From Chitinophagales bacterium (lineage in GTDB: Bacteria; Bacteroidota; Bacteroidia; Chitinophagales; BACL12), in contig JAIBBA010000008.1 of NCBI GenBank assembly GCA_019694895.1, positions 1-49,201 of the forward strand: a stretch of DNA of 49,201 nt. The letters are read 5' to 3'. Shown here one piece after another: positions 36,144 through 45,247 of the stretch. Numbering within the stretch: the stretch's first letter is position 1; the number at the start of each line of letters is the position of its first letter. A program made the translations under genes and the position numbers. Under the pieces are notes generated by a model. The model was not told the origin of the DNA. It saw only the letters and a list, made by a program, of their open reading frames with translations, and did not search any database.

Positions 36144-36876
36144 ATTCTTCGCTGGCTACGGGTTTCTCAATACGATCAACATTCTTTTGGAATATCGGAC
36201 GCATGGTGTCAAGATCTAAGGCACAAAGGTGTCCATATCCCGGGCGACCAACATAAACGCATCCGCAATCGATGTTTACGGCAGGATATTTCATTTCACT
36301 CAACTCCTGTTCAAGCGTGTTGAATGGTCTGCTGGTATGTCCATGCACAATGATCTTATTATTAATTTTTTCAGGGATGATGGTATCGTAGTAATTGCGA
36401 ATCCAATAAAGACTGTGAGTATCCTTGAAAATATCTTCTTCCTTAAAGTTAAATCCTGCGTGAACCAAAATCACCTTGTCTAATTCAATATAAGGCTTCA
36501 AGCTGCGCACCCAGGTATCATATTTCTTATCAATGTTTTTCAGATCATCAATACGTTTGTAACCTAAATTCATCATGGTTGTTACACCGCCATTTTTCAC
36601 CCAAGCCTGATAGCGACGCCAGTCCCAGCAATATGGAATAGTTTCATCCAACGCTTGCATAAACATCCATTCGTGATTCCCCATCAAGGTTGTCACTTTG
36701 TAGCCTTCTTCAACCATTTTAAGCACCTGATCAATGACTGCAATGCTATTTGGTCCGCGATCAATCAAATCGCCGAGGATGTATAATTCGTCCTCTTTGG
36801 TCAATTGTAAGGTGTCAAGAAGGGCTGAAAATGTCTGGTGACAGCCATGAATATCGGAAATTGCAAATCTGCGCAT
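36133..36876 (-). CDS. Calcineurin-like serine/threonine protein phosphatase or ApaH-like hydrolase
   Basis: 247 residues. The metallophosphoesterase motifs of the PPP group are complete: DIHGC (about 8-12), GDLIDRGPNS (about 35-44), GNHEWMF (about 66-72), VHAGF (about 135-139) and VHGHTSRP (about 188-195). These residues bind two metals and the phosphate. The size and GDxIDRGPxS/GNHE pattern fit bacterial PrpA/PrpB-like phosphatases or symmetrical Ap4A hydrolase relatives. Substrate is not decidable. It starts 4 nt after the beta-mannosidase stop, so it is the last gene of the glycan operon, with overlap of kup at its 3' end. Whether it has a role in glycan use is unknown. Confidence 0.9.
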   Translation of the reverse strand: MRRFAISDIHGCHQTFSALLDTLQLTKEDELYILGDLIDRGPNSIAVIDQVLKMVEEGYKVTTLMGNHEWMFMQALDETIPYCWDWRRYQAWVKNGGVTTMMNLGYKRIDDLKNIDKKYDTWVRSLKPYIELDKVILVHAGFNFKEEDIFKDTHSLYWIRNYYDTIIPEKINNKIIVHGHTSRPFNTLEQELSEMKYPAVNIDCGCVYVGRPGYGHLCALDLDTMRPIFQKNVDRIEKPVASEESTL

Positions 36877-36880
36877 AGGT

Positions 36881-39388
36881 CTAATTCAGTTTTAAATTGT
36901 TGAGACACAGCACCTTAAGTTTCGAAACATCGGGGATTGTGCCTTCAGAAATATCCTGCAAAGATATTTGTTTTGGGGTATTGGGCAACAGGTCGACGAA
37001 GTTATTGCTCAGTCTGAGTTCTGTATCATCGCTGTAGAGGTAAACTTGTCGGGCAAATACTGGACTTGTCAATGTAATAACATCACCATCGATACTGATA
37101 GCTATATCTGCTTTTTTGTAGCTTACAGCACCCGGCCTTACAAAGGTGTGCACTCGTTCCGCAATCACCTTGTCTTCCTCACTCAGCGATAGCCAAAGAA
37201 TACAATTTTCCTTTGCATATCCGTTCAAAAACCATTCAACTCCTAATGTTGAATATAACATGGAAGTATTTGCCTTAAGTGTAACCGGTAAAGTCTGATT
37301 GCGAATGGTAACGCCTGATGTTGTTAATAATGAATAGGTCAATTGCAATTTTCTGTCAGTAGTATCATTATTTACCAACCATGTTTGCAATTCATCTCCT
37401 TCCTGTAAAACACTGATTATCACATCGCGATAGCATGACTCAACAGTATACCAGGCAGCTTTTCTATTCCCATAAAAATCTTGCACACTCCAGCTTGTTA
37501 CAGGCCAACAATCATTCAACTGCCAAAACATCGTTCCCATGCAATAAGGCATATTTCGACGATGCGCTTCAATCGCTACACGCATGCCATCAGCTTGCAA
37601 CAATTGCGAAATGTAAATGTAGGATTGCAGGTCAGATGGCGTGCCATAATCGCGCTTCATATATTCATCGATGGTTTCATAACCGACGGGATGTTTTTGA
37701 TGCACTTTAAAGGCCGGAGAGCCAAGATATAAATTGTCTGAATTAATACATTTTTCCCAACTATGATATGAGGGTATGCCTTGAAATCCATATTCACTCA
37801 TAAATCGGGGCACCTTTTTATTATAGATGGCAAATGGTTGTTTACCCCACCAAACGCCCCAGTAGTGTGCATCTCCGGAAGTCAGACTTTCTTTTCGTCC
37901 CCAGCCGTAAGTAGGTGAGGAGGGATGATAACTTTGGTACGCACCGGCATTTGAATGTAAATACTCAGGAATCACTAATCGAAATAACTTCTCGTTCAAC
38001 GAAGCAACATAGGCCGAATCATCATCGTTGTATTTCAATTGTTTTTGCCATCCCCAGTTATTCCATCCTTCATCAATTTCATTATTGCCACACCATAATG
38101 CTAAACAGGGGTGATTTTTGAGGCGCGTTATCTGTTGTTGAAATTCGGGATATTCCGTTACGTCATTCGGATACATGGCGCAAGCAAACATAAAATCCTG
38201 CCATACCATTATTCCCAATGAATCGCAAAGATCATAAAAAATATCCTGCTCATAAATGCCACCTCCCCAAACGCGGATCATATTGATATGCATGCGCTTT
38301 GCTTCTATTAAAATATCGCGATAACGCTCATCTGATGCTTCTGTTGGGAAACTATGTGCAGGAATAAAATTCGCGCCATTTATGAAGACCTTTTTACCAT
38401 TCGCAGTAAAATAAAATGACTTACCACTCGCATCCGCTTCCTGATGTAATTGAATGTTACTAAATCCCGTTTTGAATACCTGCTGATAATAAATGCGTTT
38501 GTTATGTGTGATTTTTAATTCAAATGCATAAATATTTTGAGATCCTAATGCATAGGGCATCCAAACTTCAGGAGCATGGAAATTGAAATTGATTTGTTCA
38601 ACCGTAGGCAATTGATCTCTATAACTCCAGCTATAGCAGGTTTTGCCTGTAGTGAGTTCTTTCACTTCAACCTCGTAATGCATACGACCTAAAGCTTCAT
38701 ATGCCAGATCAATATGCACAGGGAACTGGTAATCAGGATTTTGTTCGGTATAAAAATCAACAAACTTGATTTTCAATTTATCATTAAAAACAAGTGTTAT
38801 AGGCTGCCAAATGCCTGAAGTTACCAAACGCGGTCCCCAGTCCCAACCGAATTGATATTGTGCCTTGCGAATATACACACGTTCATCGCTGGGCAATGGC
38901 ACTGTAAATTGCTCACCAACTTCGTTTGCTCGTTTTACCGGCGAATAGAAATGAATGAATAACAGATTATCGCCACTTTTCAAAAGAGTCTTCACCGGCA
39001 CTTTATATGCTCGAAACATATTTGTTGATGACAATATCAGTGAGTCATTCAAATACACATCTGCATAAGTGTCAAGTCCGCCGAAATTGAGATCAATGAA
39101 ATCACTGTTTAATTGATTTTTATGTAGATGAAATGTAGTTCGGTATTCCCAATCTTCATTCTCTACCCATTGCACAGCTGCTTCATTTGTGTCGATGAAA
39201 GGATCAGGGATGGCATTATTTGTTAGAAGATCAGTATGCACACATCCGGGCACTTTGGCTTTCATCCATTGTGTATCGCCAAAGCGACGAAATTGCCACT
39301 GTTGATCAAGTGTTATACTTTCCATTTGCGCATGAACAGAAAAATGTAGCATAGAACATGCCAATATCAAAAGGTGTATACTCTTCAT
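36881..39388 (-). CDS. Exported beta-mannosidase, GH2
   Basis: 835 residues, matching bacterial and lysosomal beta-mannosidases. Signal peptide MKSIHLLILACSMLHFSVHAQ. Order: GH2 sugar-binding domain (about 25-195, with WMKAKVPGCVHTDLLTNNAI and WEYRTTFHL), immunoglobulin-like domain (about 200-310), TIM barrel (about 315-640), and C-terminal beta domains. Acid/base E437 is in WCGNNEIDEGW, and the nucleophile E532 is in FMSEYGFQGIPS. RVWGGGIYEQD and VWQDFMFACAMYP are also diagnostic. It removes terminal beta-linked mannose, e.g. Man-beta-1,4-GlcNAc of N-glycan cores or mannan oligosaccharides. The ATG overlaps the cutC stop by 4 nt. Confidence 0.94.
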   Translation of the reverse strand: MKSIHLLILACSMLHFSVHAQMESITLDQQWQFRRFGDTQWMKAKVPGCVHTDLLTNNAIPDPFIDTNEAAVQWVENEDWEYRTTFHLHKNQLNSDFIDLNFGGLDTYADVYLNDSLILSSTNMFRAYKVPVKTLLKSGDNLLFIHFYSPVKRANEVGEQFTVPLPSDERVYIRKAQYQFGWDWGPRLVTSGIWQPITLVFNDKLKIKFVDFYTEQNPDYQFPVHIDLAYEALGRMHYEVEVKELTTGKTCYSWSYRDQLPTVEQINFNFHAPEVWMPYALGSQNIYAFELKITHNKRIYYQQVFKTGFSNIQLHQEADASGKSFYFTANGKKVFINGANFIPAHSFPTEASDERYRDILIEAKRMHINMIRVWGGGIYEQDIFYDLCDSLGIMVWQDFMFACAMYPNDVTEYPEFQQQITRLKNHPCLALWCGNNEIDEGWNNWGWQKQLKYNDDDSAYVASLNEKLFRLVIPEYLHSNAGAYQSYHPSSPTYGWGRKESLTSGDAHYWGVWWGKQPFAIYNKKVPRFMSEYGFQGIPSYHSWEKCINSDNLYLGSPAFKVHQKHPVGYETIDEYMKRDYGTPSDLQSYIYISQLLQADGMRVAIEAHRRNMPYCMGTMFWQLNDCWPVTSWSVQDFYGNRKAAWYTVESCYRDVIISVLQEGDELQTWLVNNDTTDRKLQLTYSLLTTSGVTIRNQTLPVTLKANTSMLYSTLGVEWFLNGYAKENCILWLSLSEEDKVIAERVHTFVRPGAVSYKKADIAISIDGDVITLTSPVFARQVYLYSDDTELRLSNNFVDLLPNTPKQISLQDISEGTIPDVSKLKVLCLNNLKLN

Positions 39389-40143
39389 GCGTTATATGTA
39401 GCAATAATGGCACTTAATTTGTGTACCTCTTCCGGATTTACTTCGGTAAGATGTGAGGTGTCGTAAATGTTTGAATTAAAGTTATAGGAAGTTGACTTGG
39501 GTGTGAATGGTCGCTTTGCAGAAGTGTGGATTTCGTTGCAACCGGTATAGTCAATAATTTCACGTGCATTACTGCTATTAACGCCTGCTCCCGGAAGTAA
39601 AGTAATGTTATTGTTTGCCGATGTAATCAATTGCTTGATTATTTCCTTGCCTTCAATTGCGGTGTTTGCCTGACCTGAAGTGAGTATTCTTGTAAATCCA
39701 CAGGTAATGGCATCTTCTAATGCTTCAAAGGGATCGCGTGTAAGGTCAAAGGCTCGTTGCAATGTGCATTGCATACCTGACGCAGTATCAATAAGCCGCG
39801 AATTTCTTTCTACATCCAACTTTCCATCAGGTGTGGTGATGCCAAATATCACTTGTTTAACGCCAAGGGAGCGACAATGAAGTATATCATGACGCATCAC
39901 ATCAAATTCAAAATCGTCGTACATGAAATCGCCACCTCGGGGGCGTATCATGACGACAATATTTTCCGGATCTATCATTTGCATGGCAGCAGTGATAGCT
40001 GCAGAAGAAGGAGTGATGCCGCCTTCAACATAACTTGCACATAATTCAATTCTATCGGCGCCTGCAGCAACTGCATGCACAACATCAGTGGCATTGAATG
40101 TGCATATTTCCAGTATATACTTTCTTGTGACTGATGTTTTCAT
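39385..40143 (-). CDS. cutC: CutC family protein
   Basis: 252 residues, normal CutC length (about 240-275), without signal peptide, so cytoplasmic. CutC is a TIM-barrel protein. Conserved segments: LEICTFNATDVVHAVAAGADRIELC (about 11-35), EGGITPS (about 41-47), VVMIRPRGGDFMYDDFEFDVM (about 58-78), QRAFDLTRDPFEALED (about 129-144; family members usually have His before RAFD, here Gln), and RILTSGQANTA. CutC was named for copper tolerance, but that role is disputed and no catalytic activity is established. Here it is wedged with zero spacing after glycosylasparaginase and a 4-nt overlap into beta-mannosidase, which points to carbohydrate metabolism. Confidence 0.93.
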   Translation of the reverse strand: MKTSVTRKYILEICTFNATDVVHAVAAGADRIELCASYVEGGITPSSAAITAAMQMIDPENIVVMIRPRGGDFMYDDFEFDVMRHDILHCRSLGVKQVIFGITTPDGKLDVERNSRLIDTASGMQCTLQRAFDLTRDPFEALEDAITCGFTRILTSGQANTAIEGKEIIKQLITSANNNITLLPGAGVNSSNAREIIDYTGCNEIHTSAKRPFTPKSTSYNFNSNIYDTSHLTEVNPEEVHKLSAIIATYNA

Positions 40144-41139
40144 TTATTGCTCGGGGTAATAGCTGTCTGATTTGAATAGTTCGTTGGCAATATTATTCGA
40201 AAACACAGCATAATTAAATCCGGGTTGCAGGCAATAAGCGCCAAATTCACCAGCTTTGTTCAATGCGATGAAACCGACCTGAAAATCTTTAGTTTTTTCT
40301 TTGCGGATCTTTACCATACGCATCACGGCTTCTTTGCAAGCTTCATAGGGTGAATATTTTTGTCTCATTAATTCCACTACCAGATGGGTGCCTGCAATTC
40401 TGATCACTTCTTCTCCCGTTCCGGTTGCTGTTGCAGCACCGATTTCATTATCTACATACAATCCGGCACCAATGATAGGTGAATCACCCACACGACCACG
40501 CACTTTATAAGCAAGACCGCTGGTAGTACACGCACCGGATAAATTACCTTGCATATCCATGGCTATCATCCCAATGGTATCGTGATTTTCAATATTTATG
40601 ACAGGTTTATATTGTTTTTCAACAAGCCATGCTTCATATGCTTTTTGTGCTTCCGGATTTTTATAGTCGTCAAGTGTGAATCCATTTTCCAGTGCAAATT
40701 GTTGTGCTCCCGAACCAACAAGCATAATATGTGGTGTTTTTTCCATTACCATGCGCGCAACAGAAATCGGATTTTTTATTTTCTCTAAAAACGCGACGCT
40801 TCCGCAATTGTAGTGCTCATCCATGATACAGGCATCCAGCGTAGTATGTCCTTCTCGGTCAGGTAATCCTGCAAGTCCTACCGAAAGAGAATGCAAATCA
40901 TTTTCAGCAACTTTCACACCGGCTTCAACCGCGTCAAGTGCGCGACCTTTGGCACTAAGTATAGCCCATGCATCAACATTTGCTTTAAGACCAAAATCCC
41001 ATGTGGATAATACCAAGGGTTTATTCATGGGAACTGACTTGTGCTGATTTTCAACAACGGCAGATTGCAGTGACTGGCCGGTGCTGATGACGCCTGCTCC
41101 AAGGGCTGCAGTTTTTATAAACGATCTTCTGGATGTCAT
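40144..41139 (-). CDS. N4-(beta-N-acetylglucosaminyl)-L-asparaginase (glycosylasparaginase), Tat-exported
   Basis: 331 residues of the Ntn-hydrolase asparaginase-2 family. The start MTSRRSFIKTAALGAGV is a twin-arginine signal (RRSFIK). The precursor cleaves itself before T188 in ENHDTIGMIAMD, and that Thr becomes the nucleophile. Other conserved pieces are NLSGACTTSGLAYKVRGRVGDSPIIGAGLYVDN and ATATGTGEEVIR, which bind the substrate. HDTIG and RVGDSPIIGAG are closer to Flavobacterium aspartylglucosaminidase than to isoaspartyl peptidases. It splits GlcNAc from Asn after proteolysis of an N-glycoprotein. A near-consensus -7 box is 4 nt before the ATG. cutC follows with no gap. Confidence 0.92.
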   Translation of the reverse strand: MTSRRSFIKTAALGAGVISTGQSLQSAVVENQHKSVPMNKPLVLSTWDFGLKANVDAWAILSAKGRALDAVEAGVKVAENDLHSLSVGLAGLPDREGHTTLDACIMDEHYNCGSVAFLEKIKNPISVARMVMEKTPHIMLVGSGAQQFALENGFTLDDYKNPEAQKAYEAWLVEKQYKPVINIENHDTIGMIAMDMQGNLSGACTTSGLAYKVRGRVGDSPIIGAGLYVDNEIGAATATGTGEEVIRIAGTHLVVELMRQKYSPYEACKEAVMRMVKIRKEKTKDFQVGFIALNKAGEFGAYCLQPGFNYAVFSNNIANELFKSDSYYPEQ

Positions 41140-41143
41140 GCAA

Positions 41144-41151
41144 CAAATATC
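41144..41151 (-). promoter_or_regulatory. Possible internal -7 box of the glycosylasparaginase gene
   Basis: The minus strand reads GATATTTG (one mismatch to TAnnTTTG), with a 4-nt spacer to the ATG at 41139, the same spacing as three full-match boxes in this window. Confidence 0.4.
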
Positions 41152-41217
41152 GGAAATGCATTTGATAGCAGGAAGACGGCGACTTTTGCAAATTGCTTTC
41201 AGACTACATGAATGGTG

Positions 41218-43515
41218 TCATCTGATATGAACCTCATCGACAAACAACCATGCTTTGTTTCCGGCCCCGGGGTTTCCTTGAGGAATTGTGCCGATATTAT
41301 TTGCAATTATCCTGACATATCTTGCGGCAGTAGGATCGAACTTATAAATACCATTCGTTATTGCACGATCATCCTTTACCACAGGCACAATTCCGATCCG
41401 AGTGAATTTTTTTCCATCAAGGCTCACCGATATTTCCATGGAAGACGGAAGATATATCCAACTGGTTTTGTCTTCCAAAAACCCGGCACTTACTGCCATG
41501 ATAGTATCTACAGCTCCAAGGTCGATGGTGCAATTTAAATTCGTTCCGCTGAATCCCAGCCATTCATTGCCACTCCATGATGGATATAATGATGCATTAA
41601 TTCCATCAACAAGTGAAAATGCTCCACTTCCGGAGTATTGTTGTGCAGGTGGTGTTTTGAGAGTTATTTTTTTTCCTGTTGCCTTGTTGAACAATAAACG
41701 CAATTTTACTTCAGGATGTTTATAGTCTTCAGGAATAATAAGAGAATAAGATTCATTTACAATAAATGGTGCTGTATAAATTCCTTTTGAAAAAGCTCCT
41801 CCAAAAACTGCAGGAGAATTTTTAGAAGTGTCCTCATATTGGTATTCGAATCCTGTTGTGTTATCCCAGGTTCGTAAAGCTATGCGAACCCCGTTAAAAT
41901 CATCGGTAGGTAATACTTCGGGAATGATACCGAATGCACTTTTGCTATAATGGCAATCTACTCGTCCAAGCAACTCAAATTGAGTAGACAATCGGCGCAT
42001 AAAATCAGCATAATTGCGGGCCGTATCAGGTGTCCATAATACCTCACTAAGAGCTAACATGCGTGGTATTACCATATATTCAACCTGATCGAAATTCGGA
42101 ATATATTCAGTCCATAAATTTCCCTGTGCACCTAGAATATATTTTGATTCCTCAGGCGTAAGTGCATCGGGAATGGGATGATATTCATATACCTTTTGCA
42201 AAGGAATATATCCACCTATTGCAAGTGGTTCCTGATAGGGTAGTCCCTGGTAATAATCGAAATAGCAATGCGATCCGGGAGTCATTACTGCATAGTGCCC
42301 TGCACGTGCGGCATCAATTCCTCCATTTACACCTCGCCAACTCATAATGGCAGCTTGTTGCGGAAGATCATTCGTAAGAATTTCATCCCAGCCTATAATA
42401 TTGCGCCCTTTGCTTTGCACATACTCGGCAATTGTTTTTGTAAAATATCCTTGCAATCCATGTTCGTCAACTAGATTTTTTTCTTTAATCAATTGCTGAC
42501 AATAATCGCAATGCATCCATTGATCTTTCTCTACTTCATCGCCTCCAATATGTATATATTGAGAAGGAAATAATGCCATCACTTCGTCTAACACACGATA
42601 TAAAAATTCAAACGTTTCCGGTTTCGGACAAAATGCTTCTTTATACACTCCCCATGCCTGACCTACTGAATATGTTGTATCTGCAATGCAACCTAATTCA
42701 GGATAAGCTGCTAAGGCTGCAGCACAGTGTCCGGGCATTTCTATTTCAGGTATGATGGTAATATTTCTGTTTTTCGCGTACTTCACAACCTCAGAAATTT
42801 CTTTCTGTGTATAATAACCACCATAATTAATCGTGTCGTATTGTTGATCGCGATAATGACCTTTCATGGTGCCGGTGCGATAAGCGCCTACAGAAGTTAA
42901 TTTAGGATATTGTTTGATCTCAATACGCCAACCCTGATCATCGGTAAGATGCCAGTGAAAGGTGTTCATTTTGTATAATGCGAGATAATCGATGTACATT
43001 TTAACTTCATCCACCGTAAAGAAATGTCTGCTGCAATCCAGGTGCATGCCGCGATATTGGAATTGCGGAAAATCTGAAATGCCTGCGCATGGAACCTGAA
43101 ACTGATTGGTGAATTTTGATTCAGTCATTTGAAGTAATGACATCAACCCATAAAAAACTCCGCCTTTGTTTTTTCCGATGATCGTGATTTTTTCTTCGGT
43201 GATGAGCATGGTATAACCACCATCCGGAATCATTAAAGTACTGTCGTAGGATACTTCAATATAATGTGAAGGATAAATTTCTTCGCGAACTGTTTTTAAT
43301 GGCAGTGAATGAAATTTAATACTCATGTCACGGAACGTAACAGCATCCATAAAAGATGCCATGTCGTTCACCAAAATATAACTGGTAGGCTTAAAATAAA
43401 AATATCCGGGGTTGGCGGTGTACTCAACAGGTTTAGGCACAATGGGGCATTGCTGTGCTTTCAACATGTTTACATGAAGTGTCAGAAGCAAGGTAAAAAT
43501 CAGTGTGGTTTTCAT
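41218..43515 (-). CDS. Exported GH20 beta-N-acetylhexosaminidase
   Basis: 765 residues with signal peptide MKTTLIFTLLLTLHVNMLKAQ. Order: GH20b domain (about 22-150), GH20 TIM barrel (about 153-500), a short beta domain (about 520-620), and an F5/8-type (discoidin/CBM32-like) domain (about 625-765: WSGNEWLGFSGTNLNCTIDLGA to RYVRIIANNIG). The catalytic pair is D326-E327 in HIGGDEVEKDQW; other signatures are RGMHLDCSRHFF, HWHLTDDQGWRIEIK and PEIEMPGH. It cleaves terminal GlcNAc or GalNAc by substrate-assisted catalysis. It begins 9 nt after the carboxyltransferase stop and is followed by glycosylasparaginase after 78 nt. Confidence 0.95.
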   Translation of the reverse strand: MKTTLIFTLLLTLHVNMLKAQQCPIVPKPVEYTANPGYFYFKPTSYILVNDMASFMDAVTFRDMSIKFHSLPLKTVREEIYPSHYIEVSYDSTLMIPDGGYTMLITEEKITIIGKNKGGVFYGLMSLLQMTESKFTNQFQVPCAGISDFPQFQYRGMHLDCSRHFFTVDEVKMYIDYLALYKMNTFHWHLTDDQGWRIEIKQYPKLTSVGAYRTGTMKGHYRDQQYDTINYGGYYTQKEISEVVKYAKNRNITIIPEIEMPGHCAAALAAYPELGCIADTTYSVGQAWGVYKEAFCPKPETFEFLYRVLDEVMALFPSQYIHIGGDEVEKDQWMHCDYCQQLIKEKNLVDEHGLQGYFTKTIAEYVQSKGRNIIGWDEILTNDLPQQAAIMSWRGVNGGIDAARAGHYAVMTPGSHCYFDYYQGLPYQEPLAIGGYIPLQKVYEYHPIPDALTPEESKYILGAQGNLWTEYIPNFDQVEYMVIPRMLALSEVLWTPDTARNYADFMRRLSTQFELLGRVDCHYSKSAFGIIPEVLPTDDFNGVRIALRTWDNTTGFEYQYEDTSKNSPAVFGGAFSKGIYTAPFIVNESYSLIIPEDYKHPEVKLRLLFNKATGKKITLKTPPAQQYSGSGAFSLVDGINASLYPSWSGNEWLGFSGTNLNCTIDLGAVDTIMAVSAGFLEDKTSWIYLPSSMEISVSLDGKKFTRIGIVPVVKDDRAITNGIYKFDPTAARYVRIIANNIGTIPQGNPGAGNKAWLFVDEVHIR

Positions 43516-43524
43516 TGCTTCTAA

Positions 43525-45168
43525 TTAAACCTGCATAACGCCAACGGAAAAATCTTTTTCGATAGGTGCATTATTTGCCATTTCAATTCCCATGCTCACC
43601 CATTTTCTGGTATCAAGCGGGTCAATAATGCCGTCGATCCATAATCTGGCTGCCGCATAATATGGATCCATGGTTTCATTATAATGATTTAATATTTTCT
43701 CGAGAAGTGCTTTTTCTTTTTCAGCTGTAATCTCTTCGCCTTTAGCTTTCAGCGATGCAACCTGAATTTGCAATAACACTTTTCCCGCCTGAGCACCGCC
43801 CATTACGGCAATTTTTGCATTAGGCCACGCAACGATTAAGCGCGGATCATATGCCTTTCCACACATCGCATAATTTCCTGCTCCAAAACTATTGCCTATG
43901 ATTACTGTGAATTTCGGGACGACAGAATTTGCAACTGCATTTACAAGCTTAGCGCCATCTTTAATAATTCCGGCATGTTCACTCTTACTGCCTACCATAA
44001 ATCCTGTCACGTCCTGTAAAAATAAAAGTGGAATTTTTTTCTGATTGCAATTCATGATAAACCGTGCAGCCTTATCAGCACTATCATTATAAATCACACC
44101 CCCAATCTGTATTTCTCCTTTTTTAGTTTTCACCACCTTGCGCTGATTGGCTACTATGCCAACACTCCAGCCATCTATCCTCGCTGTGCCGCAAACAATG
44201 GTCTTGCCATAAGCGGCTTTATATTCGTCGAATACAGAATTATCTACTAGACGTTTAATGATATCTAATACATCATATTGCTTGGTGATATCCTCAGGCA
44301 TGATGCCATATATATCTTCTTCTTTTAAGGATGGTGCAGATGGTGCAATGCGATCAAATCCTGCTTTTGGCATAGCGCCGATCTTATCCATCGTGCTGCG
44401 AATATGTGTGATGCAATCTTCATCATTTTCTGCAGCATAATCGCAAATACCGGAAATTTCCGTGGTTGTAATTGCACCTCCCAGCGTTTCAGCATCAATA
44501 TCTTCACCAATTGCTGCTTTCACTAAATAAGGTCCTGCAAGAAAAATGCTGCCGGTGTTTTTTACAATGTATGCTTCATCACTCATTATAGGCAAATAGG
44601 CCCCGCCTGCAACACAGCTACCCATAATTGCTGCAATTTGTGTAATGCCCATTGAACTCATCACGGCATTATTTCTGAAAATGCGACCGAAATTTTCCTT
44701 GTCCGGAAAAATCTCATCTTGCATAGGTAGATATACACCGGCACTGTCGACCAAATAAATGATTGGCAATTTATTTTCTATAGAAATCTCTTGAGCACGT
44801 AAATTCTTTTTTCCGGTTATCGGAAACCATGCACCTGCTTTTACAGTGGCATCATTAGCAACAACAATACACTGCCTGCCTGAAACATAACCAATCATTA
44901 CTACAACTCCGCCGCTGGGACATCCACCGTGTTCGGTGTACATGCCCATTGCCGTAAAAGCACCAATTTCAATACATGGTGTATCCTTGTCGAAAAGTAA
45001 TTTAATACGTTCGCGTGCATGCAACTTTCCTTTTTCATGCAATTTGTCAATGGATTTTTTTCCACCACCTTCCTGCACTTTCGTAAGTCTTTGCTTCATG
45101 GTAGATACCAATAATCGCAATGCATCTTCGTTTCTGTTAAATGCTATATTCTGAGTTTCTTTCGTCAT
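43525..45168 (-). CDS. Acyl-CoA carboxylase carboxyltransferase (beta) subunit, MCC-like
   Basis: 547 residues, typical of methylcrotonyl-CoA or propionyl-CoA carboxylase beta subunits (510-560). Both crotonase-fold halves are present: ARERIKLLFDKDTPCIEIGAF and PIIYLVDSAGVYLPMQDEIFPDKENFGRIF in the N-half, and PLLFLQDVTGFMVGSKSEHAGIIKDGAKLV plus VIIGNSFGAGNYAMCGKAYDPR in the C-half. The PxQxEIFPDxxxFGRIF stretch is like MCC beta. It transfers CO2 from carboxybiotin to an acyl-CoA, needed for Leu or odd-chain degradation. The biotin-carrying alpha subunit is not in the window. It has a -7 box 19 nt upstream, and it is the first gene of the glycan operon. Confidence 0.93.
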   Translation of the reverse strand: MTKETQNIAFNRNEDALRLLVSTMKQRLTKVQEGGGKKSIDKLHEKGKLHARERIKLLFDKDTPCIEIGAFTAMGMYTEHGGCPSGGVVVMIGYVSGRQCIVVANDATVKAGAWFPITGKKNLRAQEISIENKLPIIYLVDSAGVYLPMQDEIFPDKENFGRIFRNNAVMSSMGITQIAAIMGSCVAGGAYLPIMSDEAYIVKNTGSIFLAGPYLVKAAIGEDIDAETLGGAITTTEISGICDYAAENDEDCITHIRSTMDKIGAMPKAGFDRIAPSAPSLKEEDIYGIMPEDITKQYDVLDIIKRLVDNSVFDEYKAAYGKTIVCGTARIDGWSVGIVANQRKVVKTKKGEIQIGGVIYNDSADKAARFIMNCNQKKIPLLFLQDVTGFMVGSKSEHAGIIKDGAKLVNAVANSVVPKFTVIIGNSFGAGNYAMCGKAYDPRLIVAWPNAKIAVMGGAQAGKVLLQIQVASLKAKGEEITAEKEKALLEKILNHYNETMDPYYAAARLWIDGIIDPLDTRKWVSMGIEMANNAPIEKDFSVGVMQV

Positions 45169-45187
45169 GTGTCAGTTCTGTATGCTG

Positions 45188-45195
45188 CAAAAATA
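45188..45195 (-). promoter_or_regulatory. -7 promoter box of the carboxyltransferase/glycan operon
   Basis: The minus strand reads TATTTTTG, a full TAnnTTTG match, 19 nt before the ATG at 45168. It may drive the whole run down to 36133. Confidence 0.6.
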
Positions 45196-45235
45196 CAATT
45201 ACCGCGGCAACCGTTGTAAGATGTGGTTTTTTAAC

Positions 45236-45243
45236 TACCTTTG
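45236..45243 (+). promoter_or_regulatory. -7 promoter box of the SRP RNA gene
   Basis: TACCTTTG, a full TAnnTTTG match; transcription would begin about 5 nt later, at the closing helix of the RNA. Confidence 0.65.
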
Positions 45244-45247
45244 CGCC

